A stretch of DNA of 64,000 bases from Ureibacillus yapensis (GTDB lineage Bacteria; Bacillota; Bacilli; Bacillales_A; Planococcaceae), in assembly GCF_003515775.1 (NCBI RefSeq), contig NZ_QWEI01000002.1:1-64000 (forward strand), given 5' to 3'. The notes beneath the pieces were generated by a model that was given only the letters and a program-made list of their open reading frames with translations, did not search any database and was not told where the DNA came from. The position numbers were made by a program, and so were the translations under genes. Position 1 is the first letter of the stretch, and each line of letters starts with the position of its first letter. Of this stretch, positions 15,025 through 22,472 are shown one piece after another.

Positions 15025-15717
15025 TTGACTCTTTTTATCTAAAATCTTTTATACTCAAATTCTGAATCATCGACTAATTTTGGATTGATTTTTGTATGAC
15101 CGTATTCATTGATATAATAATCATTCTTCTTTTTTCTTTTTTTACTTCATAACCATGCACATCCTTTAGTAATCTTTCCTATTCTTGCATTTCTGAACGA
15201 TCCTTTGAATATGCTTCTTATAAACCATAAATATTTCGTTATGAATCTCTATTTGTTAATTACAATTTTCAAGATGAATATCAGTTTTTTTCAAATACCT
15301 CACCTACCTTTATATTGCGGAAACTTCTTCATTTTTTGCGACATAATTTTTGAATTTTTTTTACAAATTACCATTATGAAGATAAAAAAAATCACAAAAA
15401 ACCAAGAAACCTACACTGATACAGTTGTCCTTGAATATACCGTTACCTTTGAAACTAGTGACATAATTAAAATCAAGACCGTTGTTACTATATCTTTTCA
15501 GGCAACTTTGAAGATGTGTATGTATTCAAACAGTTTTTTAGAGAGGAATTGTTGACCTGTAAGCTTTTTGTTGATCGCTTACGTATCATTTTGTTTAATC
15601 GTGCTAATGTTGTAATCAGTTGCAACCTCAACTCCGTGTTTTTAAATTTGTTCGATGATTAACACCACATTGTTATGGTTGTTAGCCAACAAAAAAGAGC
15701 AAAGCAGATTTTTTGCT
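15025..15717. other. decayed region between genes
   Basis: No intact gene. On the minus strand around 15039-15190, two frames join into a protein-like string (ERLLKDVHGYEVKK, then NDYYINEYGHTKINPKLVDD) interrupted by a stop and by a shift in an A-rich tract. On the plus strand from 15376, MKIKKITKNQETYTDTVVLE continues in a second frame as NFEDVYVFKQFFREELL near 15503. Both look like relics of genes I cannot identify. Confidence 0.35.
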
Positions 15718-15725
15718 TTACTCTT
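15695..15725 (-). terminator. terminator
   Basis: AAGAGCAAAGCA pairs with TGCTTTACTCTT (one mismatch); on the minus strand a T run follows. It overlaps the stop of the 58-residue ORF. Confidence 0.6.
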
Positions 15726-15894
15726 TTATAACAACCTCTAATAATTTTTTAATGTAAACTTCTATTGGTTCATCGCTAAATTCAGCTTTAGCTTTTATAT
15801 GATTAAATGTTTCTACTTCCTTATCCGTAAAAACTAAATTTACTCTTCTTTCAGGATGGACCGCTATGTGTTCATAATTTTTAGGGTCTCCCAA
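15718..15894 (-). CDS. 58-residue protein or gene remnant
   Basis: Open frame ending in a good terminator. The best start is TTG 15894, without a convincing ribosome site; the frame stays open about 11 codons further upstream without any ATG or GTG. The product (HPERRVNLVFTDKEVETFNH, then SDEPIEVYIKKLLEVVI) looks like a true protein of alternating strand and helix. It may be the end of a truncated gene. Confidence 0.4.
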   Translation of the reverse strand: MGDPKNYEHIAVHPERRVNLVFTDKEVETFNHIKAKAEFSDEPIEVYIKKLLEVVIKE

Positions 15895-15940
15895 GTAACA
15901 AGTAGCACATGTACACGAAAAAAAGAGCAGTTATCTTTAA

Positions 15941-16366
15941 CTACTCTCCACCTTGTTGCAATGATGCAATTATATTATTATATCGGTTAGACATTTCAAC
16001 AAATTCTTCGATGACTTCTTCATAATACTGTTCGGATGCTTCTTTAACTGGTTTATCAATGTTCACATAAGAATAAAACGTGTAATAAAGGAAAACATAT
16101 GGTTCATTATGCACAAAGTATCCACTTAATATCTTATCCTTAACGCTTCTTACTTGGTCTTTAAAATTTGGAAATGCAATGTTCCTGACATTGTCAATAC
16201 CCTCTTCAATCATTGTTTTTATAAAACGTTTACGATCATCTTCATAATCACGATTATTTGGAGAAGTAATTGTTCTAAGTCTGTTTTTGTAATCATAAGC
16301 ATCTATTTTCTTTTTAATTTCTGTTGCTTCAAGTTCAATTAACTTTCTTGCCTCTTTATTATCCAA
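15941..16366 (-). CDS. tandem paralogue A, 141 residues, unknown
   Basis: 141 helical residues starting at TTG 16366, about ten bases after AAAGGAG. The same TTG and ribosome site are conserved in a decayed copy at 17485, which supports the start. Recognisable shared features with its neighbours: a basic KNRLRTI patch, a NIAFPNFKDQ segment, then a YxFLYYTFYSYVNIDKP block and an acidic C-terminal helix (YYEEVIEEFVEMSNRY). No known family. It forms a cluster of three related genes plus one relic within 1.6 kb, pointing to local duplication. Confidence 0.6.
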   Translation of the reverse strand: MDNKEARKLIELEATEIKKKIDAYDYKNRLRTITSPNNRDYEDDRKRFIKTMIEEGIDNVRNIAFPNFKDQVRSVKDKILSGYFVHNEPYVFLYYTFYSYVNIDKPVKEASEQYYEEVIEEFVEMSNRYNNIIASLQQGGE

Positions 16367-16432
16367 AACCCTCAGCTCCTTTTTTTATCCATATATCATA
16401 TGAAAATAGGAGCATTGTATTCTGTCTAACTA
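16366..16432. repeat. direct repeat, upstream flank of paralogue A
   Basis: The flank ATGAAAATAGGAGCATTGTA and TTCTGTCTAACT is repeated at 17515-17551. Together with the coding part it makes a duplication of about 270 bp. Confidence 0.6.
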
Positions 16433-16843
16433 TGTAATTTTTTTCACGAATTTAATGCATCGTTTGGATTTATCTAAAAAGACTTTCAAGAACTCTTCAT
16501 AACTTTCTTTCTCCTGATCATTATACGGCTTTCCATGTTCATTAATATTTTCCATCATTTCAGCGATGGAAGTTATCAAATCTGAGTTTGCAATATATTC
16601 TAGGATATCCTTGTCCATTTGTTTAAAATAAGATGCCTTTAAATCATTCACTGGAAATACTTCATTTAAAATTTTGAATGTTTCATTACGAGATATTTCG
16701 TACTCTGCATTTTCCAACACAGGTTTATACCGCTCTTTATCAACAACCATTCTAACTTTGTTTTTTTCCTTGATTTGATCCATCCCTATTTTAATAACCT
16801 CTGCACCCTGTTCAACTAATTCCATAAAACGCTTTTCATCCAT
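16430..16843 (-). CDS. tandem paralogue B, 137 residues, unknown
   Basis: 137 residues from ATG 16843 with GGAGTG upstream. Distantly similar in layout to paralogue A: basic KNKVRMVV near residue 30, a NEVFPVNDL segment, then a helical block and a NEHGKPYNDQEKESYEEFL C-terminal part. The likeness (short position-by-position pattern, similar length and order) suggests common origin, although identity is low. The function of the family is unknown; it may be a small regulatory or immunity-type protein. Confidence 0.55.
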   Translation of the reverse strand: MDEKRFMELVEQGAEVIKIGMDQIKEKNKVRMVVDKERYKPVLENAEYEISRNETFKILNEVFPVNDLKASYFKQMDKDILEYIANSDLITSIAEMMENINEHGKPYNDQEKESYEEFLKVFLDKSKRCIKFVKKIT

Positions 16844-16949
16844 AGTTCTTCACTCCATTGCCAATAGGATTGTACTTTACAACATATGGCTTGGGAGGGA
16901 GTTACATTCGTTATAACTTTTCCACATGGTTAGAAATTTGTTCAAATCT

Positions 16950-17270
16950 TCACTGTATAGAGTTCAATTTTGATCCCATTGCCTGAATTTCTATGTACGG
17001 TTGTCCGAAATCTATGTAGTTTGTCAGTGTTCTTTTGACAAATAATTTCATTTCGCCGCTTAACATGTACTGCAGGACATCTGGATACGTCTGTATGGGA
17101 CCATTGGGAAAAACTTTCTTTACAATGTAATCAGTCGAAATGTTACGCAGCTTCCTTCTGTATTCCATTTCTTTTTCTATGTATAAACGAGGCAATAGGA
17201 TTTTTCTTAACCTGTTTTGATGAGTAAACATCCTTAGCATATTCTCAATGCAAACGAGTTCTTTTTGCAT
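16950..17270 (-). CDS. tandem paralogue C, probably truncated
   Basis: 106 residues from ATG 17270, with no ribosome site. It keeps the family pattern NRLRKILLPR, KKVFPNGPIQ, FVKRTLTNYIDFGQPY, but ends soon after that block, short of the acidic C-terminal helix of A and B. Its start abuts the decayed copy of A (17274-17485), so its original 5' end was probably replaced during duplication. It may be a pseudogene. Confidence 0.45.
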   Translation of the reverse strand: MQKELVCIENMLRMFTHQNRLRKILLPRLYIEKEMEYRRKLRNISTDYIVKKVFPNGPIQTYPDVLQYMLSGEMKLFVKRTLTNYIDFGQPYIEIQAMGSKLNSIQ

Positions 17271-17273
17271 CAA

Positions 17274-17485
17274 ACATTAACAGAGCCTTGTCTTTAAAAC
17301 TTGGAAATGCAATGCCCCTGACATTGTCAATACCCTCCTCAATCACTGTTTTTATAAAATGTTTACGTGCAGATTTGAAACTATCTGGAGAAGTTATACT
17401 ACTAAGTCTAATCGTAAGCTTCTATTTTCTTTTTAATTTCTGTTGCTTCTTGTTCAATTAGTGCCCTTGCTTGTTTATTATCCAA
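17274..17485 (-). pseudogene. decayed duplicate of paralogue A
   Basis: Closely similar at the DNA level to 16150-16366 and including the upstream stretch to about 17545. It starts with the same TTG and GGAGCTGAG site, reads MDNKQARALIEQEATEIKKK and reaches TAG at once after IEAYD, because a few bases are missing relative to copy A. In other frames FIKTVIEEGIDNVRGIAFPS is still readable, then the homology stops at about 17281. A recent direct duplication followed by decay is the simplest account. Confidence 0.7.
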
Positions 17486-17599
17486 TTACACTCAGCTCCT
17501 ATATTCATATCTATTCATGAAAATAGGAGCCTTGTATTCTGTCTAACTGGTTTTTACCCTATCGGAGTTTAATAGAAAAATCTATGTTTCTATCAATTT

Positions 17600-18043
17600 T
17601 TATTGAGAGTTAGCATTACCCTTGAATAATTCACGTAATCGGAAAAGTTTATGTTCATAGATTTTCTCTTTTAACTTCACGATCAAACCACGGTAACTTA
17701 CTTTATAATCGCTGTGCGTGTATGTCTGCGTTGTAAAACAGTAAAATTCAATATGTAATTCATCGCCAGAATCCATAATTTTAGCCAATTTTCCAGCTAA
17801 ATCAGCTGGAATATAGCCAATTTTTTCTTTCCCATTTTCTAATGTGACATAAATAGCAATCGCATTTTCATCGAATTCATTCTCTTTTTCCCTCTTTAAT
17901 TCGATTTCTTCTTCCCCTGTCATTTTTTCGATATGTTCCTGCCTATTTTCATAAGAAATTCCTGCGACTTTAATTAAATGGGTTCCATCTTTTAAAAGCA
18001 TAAAGGATTCTCCGTTGTCACGCTCAAATTCGTCTATACTCAT
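17600..18043 (-). CDS. HIRAN domain protein
   Basis: 147 residues dominated by a HIRAN domain: LIKVAGISYENRQEHIEKM, ELKREKENEFDENAIAIYV, then KIGYIPADLAGKLAKIMDSG and SYRGLIVKL. HIRAN domains bind single-stranded 3' DNA ends in helicases such as HLTF and occur alone in bacterial islands and phages, where they may recognise damaged or stalled DNA. ATG 18043 has GGAGGTGAAAAA before it. It starts 23 bp after the resolvase stop and may be cotranscribed with it. Well placed in an SOS-linked element, although no LexA box lies directly upstream. Confidence 0.7.
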   Translation of the reverse strand: MSIDEFERDNGESFMLLKDGTHLIKVAGISYENRQEHIEKMTGEEEIELKREKENEFDENAIAIYVTLENGKEKIGYIPADLAGKLAKIMDSGDELHIEFYCFTTQTYTHSDYKVSYRGLIVKLKEKIYEHKLFRLRELFKGNANSQ

Positions 18044-18066
18044 TTTTTCACCTCCATGAATAGTTT

Positions 18067-18624
18067 TTATCTTTGGATGCATTCGTCCTTTAAGAACTTG
18101 TAAAACGTACTTCTCGGAATGTTATAGGTATCCGAAACTTCCCCGACCGTCATCCCTTCCAGATAATCAAGTACCGCTTTTTCGAACGATTTCTTAGAGT
18201 ATTTTGGTTTTCTACCGAGATGGACCCCGCGTTTACGAGCCGATTCAATGCCAATTCTCTGTTTTTCTTTCAACATATCACGTTCCAGTTGTGCAAATGA
18301 AGAAAGAATCGTCAGTACCGCTTGTCCAACTTCCGTATTGACATCAAATCCGATATTCATTATGACCAGTGAGAGTTCTTTTTCCTTCATTTCCTCGATT
18401 AATTGAAGCAACTGCAGCGTATTTCTGCCTAGGCGATCAAGTCGTGTAACCACCAATTTATCGCCTTTTTGCATTTTCCCGATCAATTTATTCAGTTCTT
18501 TTTCTTCTGCAACGCCTGTAATGACTTCTTCAATCACTTGTTCGCAGCCGTACTCTTTTAGTTGTTCAACCTGTGCTTGAATTTGTTGCGATTTATCTGA
18601 AATTCTTGCATACCCGTAGATTAT
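18067..18624 (-). CDS. small serine resolvase/invertase with ATA start
   Basis: 185 residues of the Tn3/Hin resolvase family: N-terminal YGYARIS with the catalytic serine, QQIQAQVEQL, then VTRLDRLGRN (active-site arginines), VIMNIGFDVNTEVGQAVL and a C-terminal helix-turn-helix (VGEVSDTYNIPRSTFYKFLK). The frame is complete, but the first codon in the expected place is ATA at 18624, nine bases after GGGG; there is no ATG, GTG or TTG before the catalytic residues. Internal GTG 18537 would drop the active site. Either a rare start is used, or an ATG to ATA mutation has silenced it. It may have resolved cointegrates or plasmid dimers. Confidence 0.7.
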   Translation of the reverse strand: MIYGYARISDKSQQIQAQVEQLKEYGCEQVIEEVITGVAEEKELNKLIGKMQKGDKLVVTRLDRLGRNTLQLLQLIEEMKEKELSLVIMNIGFDVNTEVGQAVLTILSSFAQLERDMLKEKQRIGIESARKRGVHLGRKPKYSKKSFEKAVLDYLEGMTVGEVSDTYNIPRSTFYKFLKDECIQR

Positions 18625-18707
18625 TTTTAATTTCCCCTTTTAGACCGACCTTTCTAGATATCATAAACCCTTATTCAATCTTATTTTGAAAAGTCCTTCT
18701 ATAAGGC

Positions 18708-18869
18708 TTACCTTATTAGACACCGAACACTTTTCGAAGGCTGCGGTATTCCAATTTCCAACCCCAGACCCCAAAGAACATTAGGAACGCGAAAAAACCA
18801 CTCCCGTCCCCCATAACCTTGGGAGTATGAACCTGGGGGTCCCTCATGGTAAAGAAGTTTTCTCGGCAT
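18708..18869 (-). CDS. 53-residue Gly/Pro-rich protein, unknown
   Basis: ATG 18869 follows AAGGAGAGGAT, a strong site. The 53 residues (MPRKLLYHEGPPGSYSQGYG) are rich in Gly, Pro, Trp and Arg and its DNA is visibly more GC-rich than its neighbours. A second frame over the same bases (18716-18907) is also open, so the coding choice rests on the ribosome site. No family recognised. Confidence 0.4.
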   Translation of the reverse strand: MPRKLLYHEGPPGSYSQGYGGREWFFRVPNVLWGLGLEIGIPQPSKSVRCLIR

Positions 18870-18909
18870 ATCCTCTCCTTCTCCACTGAATGTGATCGTC
18901 TCCCCAAAT

Positions 18910-18933
18910 AAAAAAACCATCATAAATGATGGT
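18910..18933 (-). terminator. terminator
   Basis: ACCATCAT/ATGATGGT stem followed on the minus strand by a seven-T run. Ends the two-gene lipoprotein unit. Confidence 0.75.
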
Positions 18934-18939
18934 CAACGA

Positions 18940-19635
18940 TCAAAACCCGCCCAATTCACCTTGATTATAAATTTGACTCGCTTCCGCTTCAGGGATGTCA
19001 TATTTTATAGATGCATAATAGGCTACCAAAGGATCATGTGTCTCTGGATTATAAAACTCCCCATTACGTGTGACACGTTTATATGTGGCTTTCATGAAGG
19101 CGTAAACCGCCGCTTTATCTACATCTGCATTATTGTTGGTTGAGTTACTTCCATTTGGATTTCTACTTTTATTTGTCACATAATCAATTTCAGCAGTTAA
19201 AACTTCACCATTGAATATTTCTTTATTTTGAGGAGAGAGTAAATCTTCTTGCACCTCTTCATATGTGGACTTCAATATCGAATCATCTAATATCTTCAGA
19301 TCAAAAGTTCTTTTATTAAAATATGATTCAAAAGCTTTGTTGTACAATTCGATAGAGTCATCTTTTAAATACCCATCCTCAACACACTTATTTATATCTC
19401 CAGCTTTAACATAGTCAGCACATTGCACAATTACTTGATGCAAAACTTCTGGATATTGCTCGTTTACATACTTTAATCTTAGTTCTGTTAAAAATTCTTG
19501 ATATTTTTCTTCTTCAGACGGCTCAGCAACTACTGGTTCTGTTGTTTCGGTCGCAGAAGTCGATGAATCTGCATCATTACTACAAGCTGCTAGCGTCATA
19601 ACAATCATTACAATAAACATCATCCATTTTTTCAT
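18940..19635 (-). CDS. lipoprotein B of a tandem pair
   Basis: 231 residues. Signal peptide with lipobox LAAC, then SNDADSST identical to the neighbour at 19638 and an acidic linker (TETTEPVVAEPSEEEKYQEF). The mature domain has charged helices, two cysteines (VQCADYV, NKCVED) and a VYAFMKATYKRVTRNG region. ATG 19635 (MKKWMM) overlaps the end of the preceding gene region; GTG 19647 is an alternative. The shared signal and linker show the pair arose by duplication or domain swap. Function unknown; secreted to the outer membrane face. Confidence 0.7.
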   Translation of the reverse strand: MKKWMMFIVMIVMTLAACSNDADSSTSATETTEPVVAEPSEEEKYQEFLTELRLKYVNEQYPEVLHQVIVQCADYVKAGDINKCVEDGYLKDDSIELYNKAFESYFNKRTFDLKILDDSILKSTYEEVQEDLLSPQNKEIFNGEVLTAEIDYVTNKSRNPNGSNSTNNNADVDKAAVYAFMKATYKRVTRNGEFYNPETHDPLVAYYASIKYDIPEAEASQIYNQGELGGF

Positions 19636-19637
19636 TC

Positions 19638-20219
19638 TTAATCCCACTCACTTGGAAGACGTTGAATATTTGCATCATCAAAACGCTTGTCTATGACCAG
19701 ATCGACAACACCAGTGTACTCATTGACTTTATAACCTACGTCTTCAGATAAACCCAATTCAGTCAGAACCTCTTCTTTCGTCACGCCCTCTTTTAGAGTC
19801 AATTGAGCATCTACAAGCTGACCATCTATAAACGCAGCAGATGCATCCTCGAAGGTTTCACCCTCCAAGTAAAAATACCAGTCTGCATAAACAATGGTGC
19901 CATCTTTCAACTCAAATTTACCGTCTATAAACGGTTCGCTGAATTCAGTATCCAGTTCATAGCGATTGTTAAAATCCTCTAAAGTCAAAGGTTTCAATTC
20001 AATCACTTTCGGTTCTACCTGAGTTTCTTCCTCGGTTTCTTCTTTAGATGGATCAGCAACTACTGGTTCTGTTGTTTCTGTTGGTTTAGTTTCAACTGTC
20101 GTTTCTTCTGCTTCCGTCGGTTCGGTTTCAACCACTTCTTGATTTGTCGATGAATCTGCATCATTGCTGCAAGCAGCTAGCACCATCGCACTCATTAAAA
20201 TAAGCATCCATTTTTTCAC
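19638..20219 (-). CDS. lipoprotein A of a tandem pair
   Basis: 193 residues from GTG 20219, with AGGAGG at good distance. Lipobox LAAC, SNDADSST, then a long Thr/Glu repeat linker (EPTEAEETTVETKPTETTEP) of the surface-spacer type. The mature domain includes LTLEDFNNRYELD and LKEGVTKEEVLTELGL, reminiscent of small extracellular beta-lactamase-inhibitor-like or PepSY-like folds, but that is only an impression. First gene of the two-gene unit that ends at 18910. Cargo lipoproteins are common in plasmids and phages of this group as exclusion or host-interaction proteins. Confidence 0.7.
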   Translation of the reverse strand: MKKWMLILMSAMVLAACSNDADSSTNQEVVETEPTEAEETTVETKPTETTEPVVADPSKEETEEETQVEPKVIELKPLTLEDFNNRYELDTEFSEPFIDGKFELKDGTIVYADWYFYLEGETFEDASAAFIDGQLVDAQLTLKEGVTKEEVLTELGLSEDVGYKVNEYTGVVDLVIDKRFDDANIQRLPSEWD

Positions 20220-20325
20220 AAGAGAACCTCCTAGTTACAATATATGGATAATTTTAACCTAAAGTTAGTCTAAATTCACCACTTTCTAAATTAATCACTA
20301 CACATTAATCATATTGAAGTAAATA

Positions 20326-20347
20326 AAAAAGCACCCTTAGGTGCTTA
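20326..20347 (-). terminator. terminator
   Basis: AAGCACC/GGTGCTT stem with a minus-strand T run, about 50 bp after the stop of the 117-residue gene. Confidence 0.7.
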
Positions 20348-20393
20348 AATGTTGGTTTTTAAATGAACGAATTCTATTCAACTTAGGTTAAAT

Positions 20394-20747
20394 TTAAGCT
20401 TTGTTTTCTAAAGCAATCGTTATTCTTTTTAAATATTCTATTATTTCATCAAGTTTATGTTCAATAATATTAGCTCCCACTATTTCAGTTTCAAATGTAC
20501 TCTCATTTTCAGGTATTCCAAACTCTTCACTAAGACCATGTTTTATTGCATTCTCCCATTTTACGCCTTTTTGATAGTGCAATTTTTGTGCAATATCCCA
20601 TGCTGGTAGAAAATCTTCAGTCAACACCTCGTGGTTATCAATTAAACCAAATTTCCTTGCATATTTTCGGAACAAACGGATATTGCCTACTTTTTCTCCC
20701 ACTTTGTCGGCAAATTCTTCTGCAGAATATGTTTTTTGAATTTTCAT
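20394..20747 (-). CDS. small putative DNA-binding protein
   Basis: 117 residues. The N-terminus (YSAEEFADKVGEKVGNIRLF) followed by RKYARKFGLIDNHEVLTEDF resembles a MerR-like winged helix in which the second strand pair carries the wing; the C-terminal part is a long helix (HKLDEIIEYLKRITIAL). ATG 20747 is ten bases after AAAGGTGG. It diverges from the HNH gene at 20892, with four copies of an AATTAAAGTT-type motif between them, so it may be the repressor of both. The assignment as DNA-binding is inferred from pattern and context. Confidence 0.5.
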   Translation of the reverse strand: MKIQKTYSAEEFADKVGEKVGNIRLFRKYARKFGLIDNHEVLTEDFLPAWDIAQKLHYQKGVKWENAIKHGLSEEFGIPENESTFETEIVGANIIEHKLDEIIEYLKRITIALENKA

Positions 20748-20769
20748 TTTCAATCATCCACCTTTGTTT

Positions 20770-20842
20770 AACTTTAATTACAGTGTAATTGTATTTCAAT
20801 TAAAGTTAAATTTCAATTAAAATGTTAATTAAAGTTCAATTG
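20770..20842. promoter_or_regulatory. iterated operator-like motifs
   Basis: TTTCAATTAAAGTT (20794), TTTCAATTAAAATG (20811), TTAATTAAAGTT (20825) and an inverted AACTTTAATTAC (20770) lie in the divergent promoter region. Spacing of about 14-17 bp suggests binding of a protein on one DNA face. Confidence 0.5.
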
Positions 20843-20891
20843 AGGTATAAAATTCGTTGTATTGCATAATATTTATTAGGTGGTGAAAAAT

Positions 20892-21470
20892 GTGGGTGGA
20901 AAAAACAGCGGTCGAAGAAAAGGTTCATTAAACAAGAAGGTAAAGGAGGTAAATGGTGTTCCGAGTAAAATTTGTACAGGTCCATTGTGCAATGGGAACC
21001 TTGCACCTGTAAGGAATTTTGGCACAAATAAAAGCTATTGTAAGCCTTGTCAAAGAACAAGGGAAGCTCGAATTAGAGAGGCTGACTATGTCGGCTATAA
21101 ACTAAACACTATTTATTGGCTTACAAACAAGCGAATGGAAAAAGGTAAAGTTTACGAAGTCGATTCGAATTTAAGGAGCCTACTTGAAGAATTGTCAAAT
21201 AGTCAAAAACACTGTTATTATTCAGGAATCGAATTGACAGAAGTGGTAGGCAATCCAAATTCCTCTTGGTCACCTGATCGGAAAAATTTTAAGAGGGGCT
21301 ATGTAAAAGACAATATCGTGCTCTGTACCACTCTGATAAATACTTTAAAGGGGAATATGGAGTCCAATTTTGAAAAATTGGTCCAAGTGTATGGGGAAGA
21401 AACTGCAGCACGTGCATTTAATAACATTGTTACCACAATATTAGAAAGCAGAAAGGAATCAGTAATTTAA
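20892..21470 (+). CDS. HNH/endonuclease VII-like protein
   Basis: 192 residues. The N-terminus is very basic (GGKNSGRRKGSLNKKVKEVN), followed by a zinc-knuckle region CTGPLCNGN...CKPCQRTREARIRE, then HCYYSGIELTEV, SSWSPDRKNFKRGYVKDNIV and LCTTLINTLKGNM. The SPDR...GY...NIVLC pattern is typical of phage HNH nucleases that cut DNA with a Zn finger scaffold. Start GTG 20892 has AGGTGG eight bases upstream; earlier GTGs at 20880 and 20883 are less well placed. A terminator follows. Probably a nicking or homing-type nuclease. Confidence 0.65.
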   Translation: MGGKNSGRRKGSLNKKVKEVNGVPSKICTGPLCNGNLAPVRNFGTNKSYCKPCQRTREARIREADYVGYKLNTIYWLTNKRMEKGKVYEVDSNLRSLLEELSNSQKHCYYSGIELTEVVGNPNSSWSPDRKNFKRGYVKDNIVLCTTLINTLKGNMESNFEKLVQVYGEETAARAFNNIVTTILESRKESVI

Positions 21471-21493
21471 ATCGTGCAACGATTTCCAAAATA

Positions 21494-21525
21494 AAAAAGA
21501 ATCATCAAAAGATGATTCTTTTTTT
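21494..21525 (+). terminator. terminator
   Basis: AAAAAGAATCATC/GATGATTCTTTTT stem with AAAA loop and T run, usable on both strands (HNH gene and arsC remnant). Confidence 0.75.
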
Positions 21526-21551
21526 AATTATCCTTTAGGCATCGAAGTTCT

Positions 21552-21702
21552 TTATTTTCCCGTTTCAGAAAATCGTTGAATACGTTCTCCAATTTCATCA
21601 CGAACACGTTGGAAGAATGCCCACTTTTCTTTTTCCGTCCCTTCAGCTTTTGCAGTGTCTTCAAAGCCCCAGTGATCACGTTTTACGTGTGGAGCTTCCG
21701 TT
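21552..21702 (-). pseudogene. arsC: arsC (arsenate reductase) 3' fragment
   Basis: The last 50 codons of a thioredoxin-coupled arsenate reductase: [18 protein letters not shown] and [16 protein letters not shown], then FSETGK and stop. This matches the C-terminus of Bacillus ArsC closely from memory. The catalytic N-terminal CxxxxxR loop and everything before PHVKR are missing; the upstream sequence switches to unrelated DNA and a GGAGGC/GCCTCC hairpin (21712-21727). It shows that the element, or its site, once carried an arsenic-resistance cassette. It cannot be functional. Confidence 0.75.
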
Positions 21703-21839
21703 AATGATTTAGGAGGCGAGAGCCTCCAATTCGAGTTAAAAGAAATCTTTCATATAATCTATTTCTATGAAGTGCCGTAATTCCTGCGACACACTTAGTA
21801 CAGAAGGGGGCATGGGGCTTGCCCCATAAGGGATATCTT

Positions 21840-22088
21840 TTAAAAAATTTGTTCCAAACGAACGCTTGGATCATTCAAAACTTCATGAATAAATGATTCG
21901 CCGTCCTTGATATGGTTAGCTGCTGTTATGTGTGACAATTGAATTGGAATCAATGGATTGTATTCCCACAGTTTTGTGATTTCATTTTGCTTAAGAGAAA
22001 ATGATGCAAATGTTCCATCTTCAAATTCGATTGCTACTGCTTTCGTTTTTTCTGTAATTTTGTTTACACCAATTTTTTTAACGGTCAT
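21840..22088 (-). CDS. 82-residue protein, unknown
   Basis: ATG 22088 follows GGAGGATAATTA. The 82 residues begin MTVKKIGVNKITEKTKAVAI with beta-like strands (VAIEFEDGTFASFSLKQNEI) and end in a helix. The layout suggests a compact single-domain protein. Unrecognised family. It lies between the arsC relic and the Rep-like gene. An ATGGGGC/GCCCCAT hairpin (21812-21830 region) follows its stop and may help terminate it. Confidence 0.55.
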   Translation of the reverse strand: MTVKKIGVNKITEKTKAVAIEFEDGTFASFSLKQNEITKLWEYNPLIPIQLSHITAANHIKDGESFIHEVLNDPSVRLEQIF

Positions 22089-22363
22089 TAATTATCCTCC
22101 AGTCAAAGTGATATTCTATAATAATATTACATTTGAGCTAGTAATTGGAAGAATTTATTTAAGTATCGATAATTTATTGACCCTTCCGTTTTTTGACTTG
22201 TTATTGTATGTCGTAGTTAAATGATCTAAGTTTTTCAAACAGCATATTTCAAGTAATATTTAATTCAAAATGACTAGACGTACAATAACAAGATTAATTT
22301 TTCAACCCAGTACTCAAACATATCCAATAACGCCAATAGTTCAATGCAATTTTTCCCCTCTAA

Positions 22364-22388
22364 AAAAACGGACATTTTCACAAATTGA
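22364..22388. repeat. 25-bp direct repeat, copy 1 (iteron candidate)
   Basis: AAAAACGGACATTTTCACAA followed by ATTGA, identical to 22396-22420. Start-to-start distance is 32 bp (about three helical turns). Lies just after the Rep-like gene. Confidence 0.8.
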
Positions 22389-22395
22389 AATGAAC

Positions 22396-22420
22396 AAAAA
22401 CGGACATTTTCACAAATTGA
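22396..22420. repeat. 25-bp direct repeat, copy 2 (iteron candidate)
   Basis: Second perfect copy. Such paired repeats beside a Rep gene are a classic origin layout; here proposed but unproven. Confidence 0.8.
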
Positions 22421-22429
22421 CAGGGTAAT

Positions 22430-22472
22430 GGAAGGAAAAAAAAGAGCTTAAATTCTCTCTTTTTTCCTTCCT
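22430..22472. terminator. terminator of the Rep-like gene
   Basis: GGAAGGAAAAAA...AGAG pairs with CTCTCTTTTTTCCTTCC; the stop codon of the gene is inside the structure. On the minus strand it is a long AT-rich stem without a clean tail, so efficiency is uncertain. Confidence 0.5.

Noticed and set aside
15205-15555. 116-residue plus-strand frame as a whole
   Set aside because: Low-complexity hydrophobic start without a ribosome site. Only the part from 15376 looks protein-like and it is frame-broken.
18716-18907. 63-residue frame overlapping the 53-residue gene
   Set aside because: It has no ribosome site, while the competing frame has AAGGAGAGGAT.
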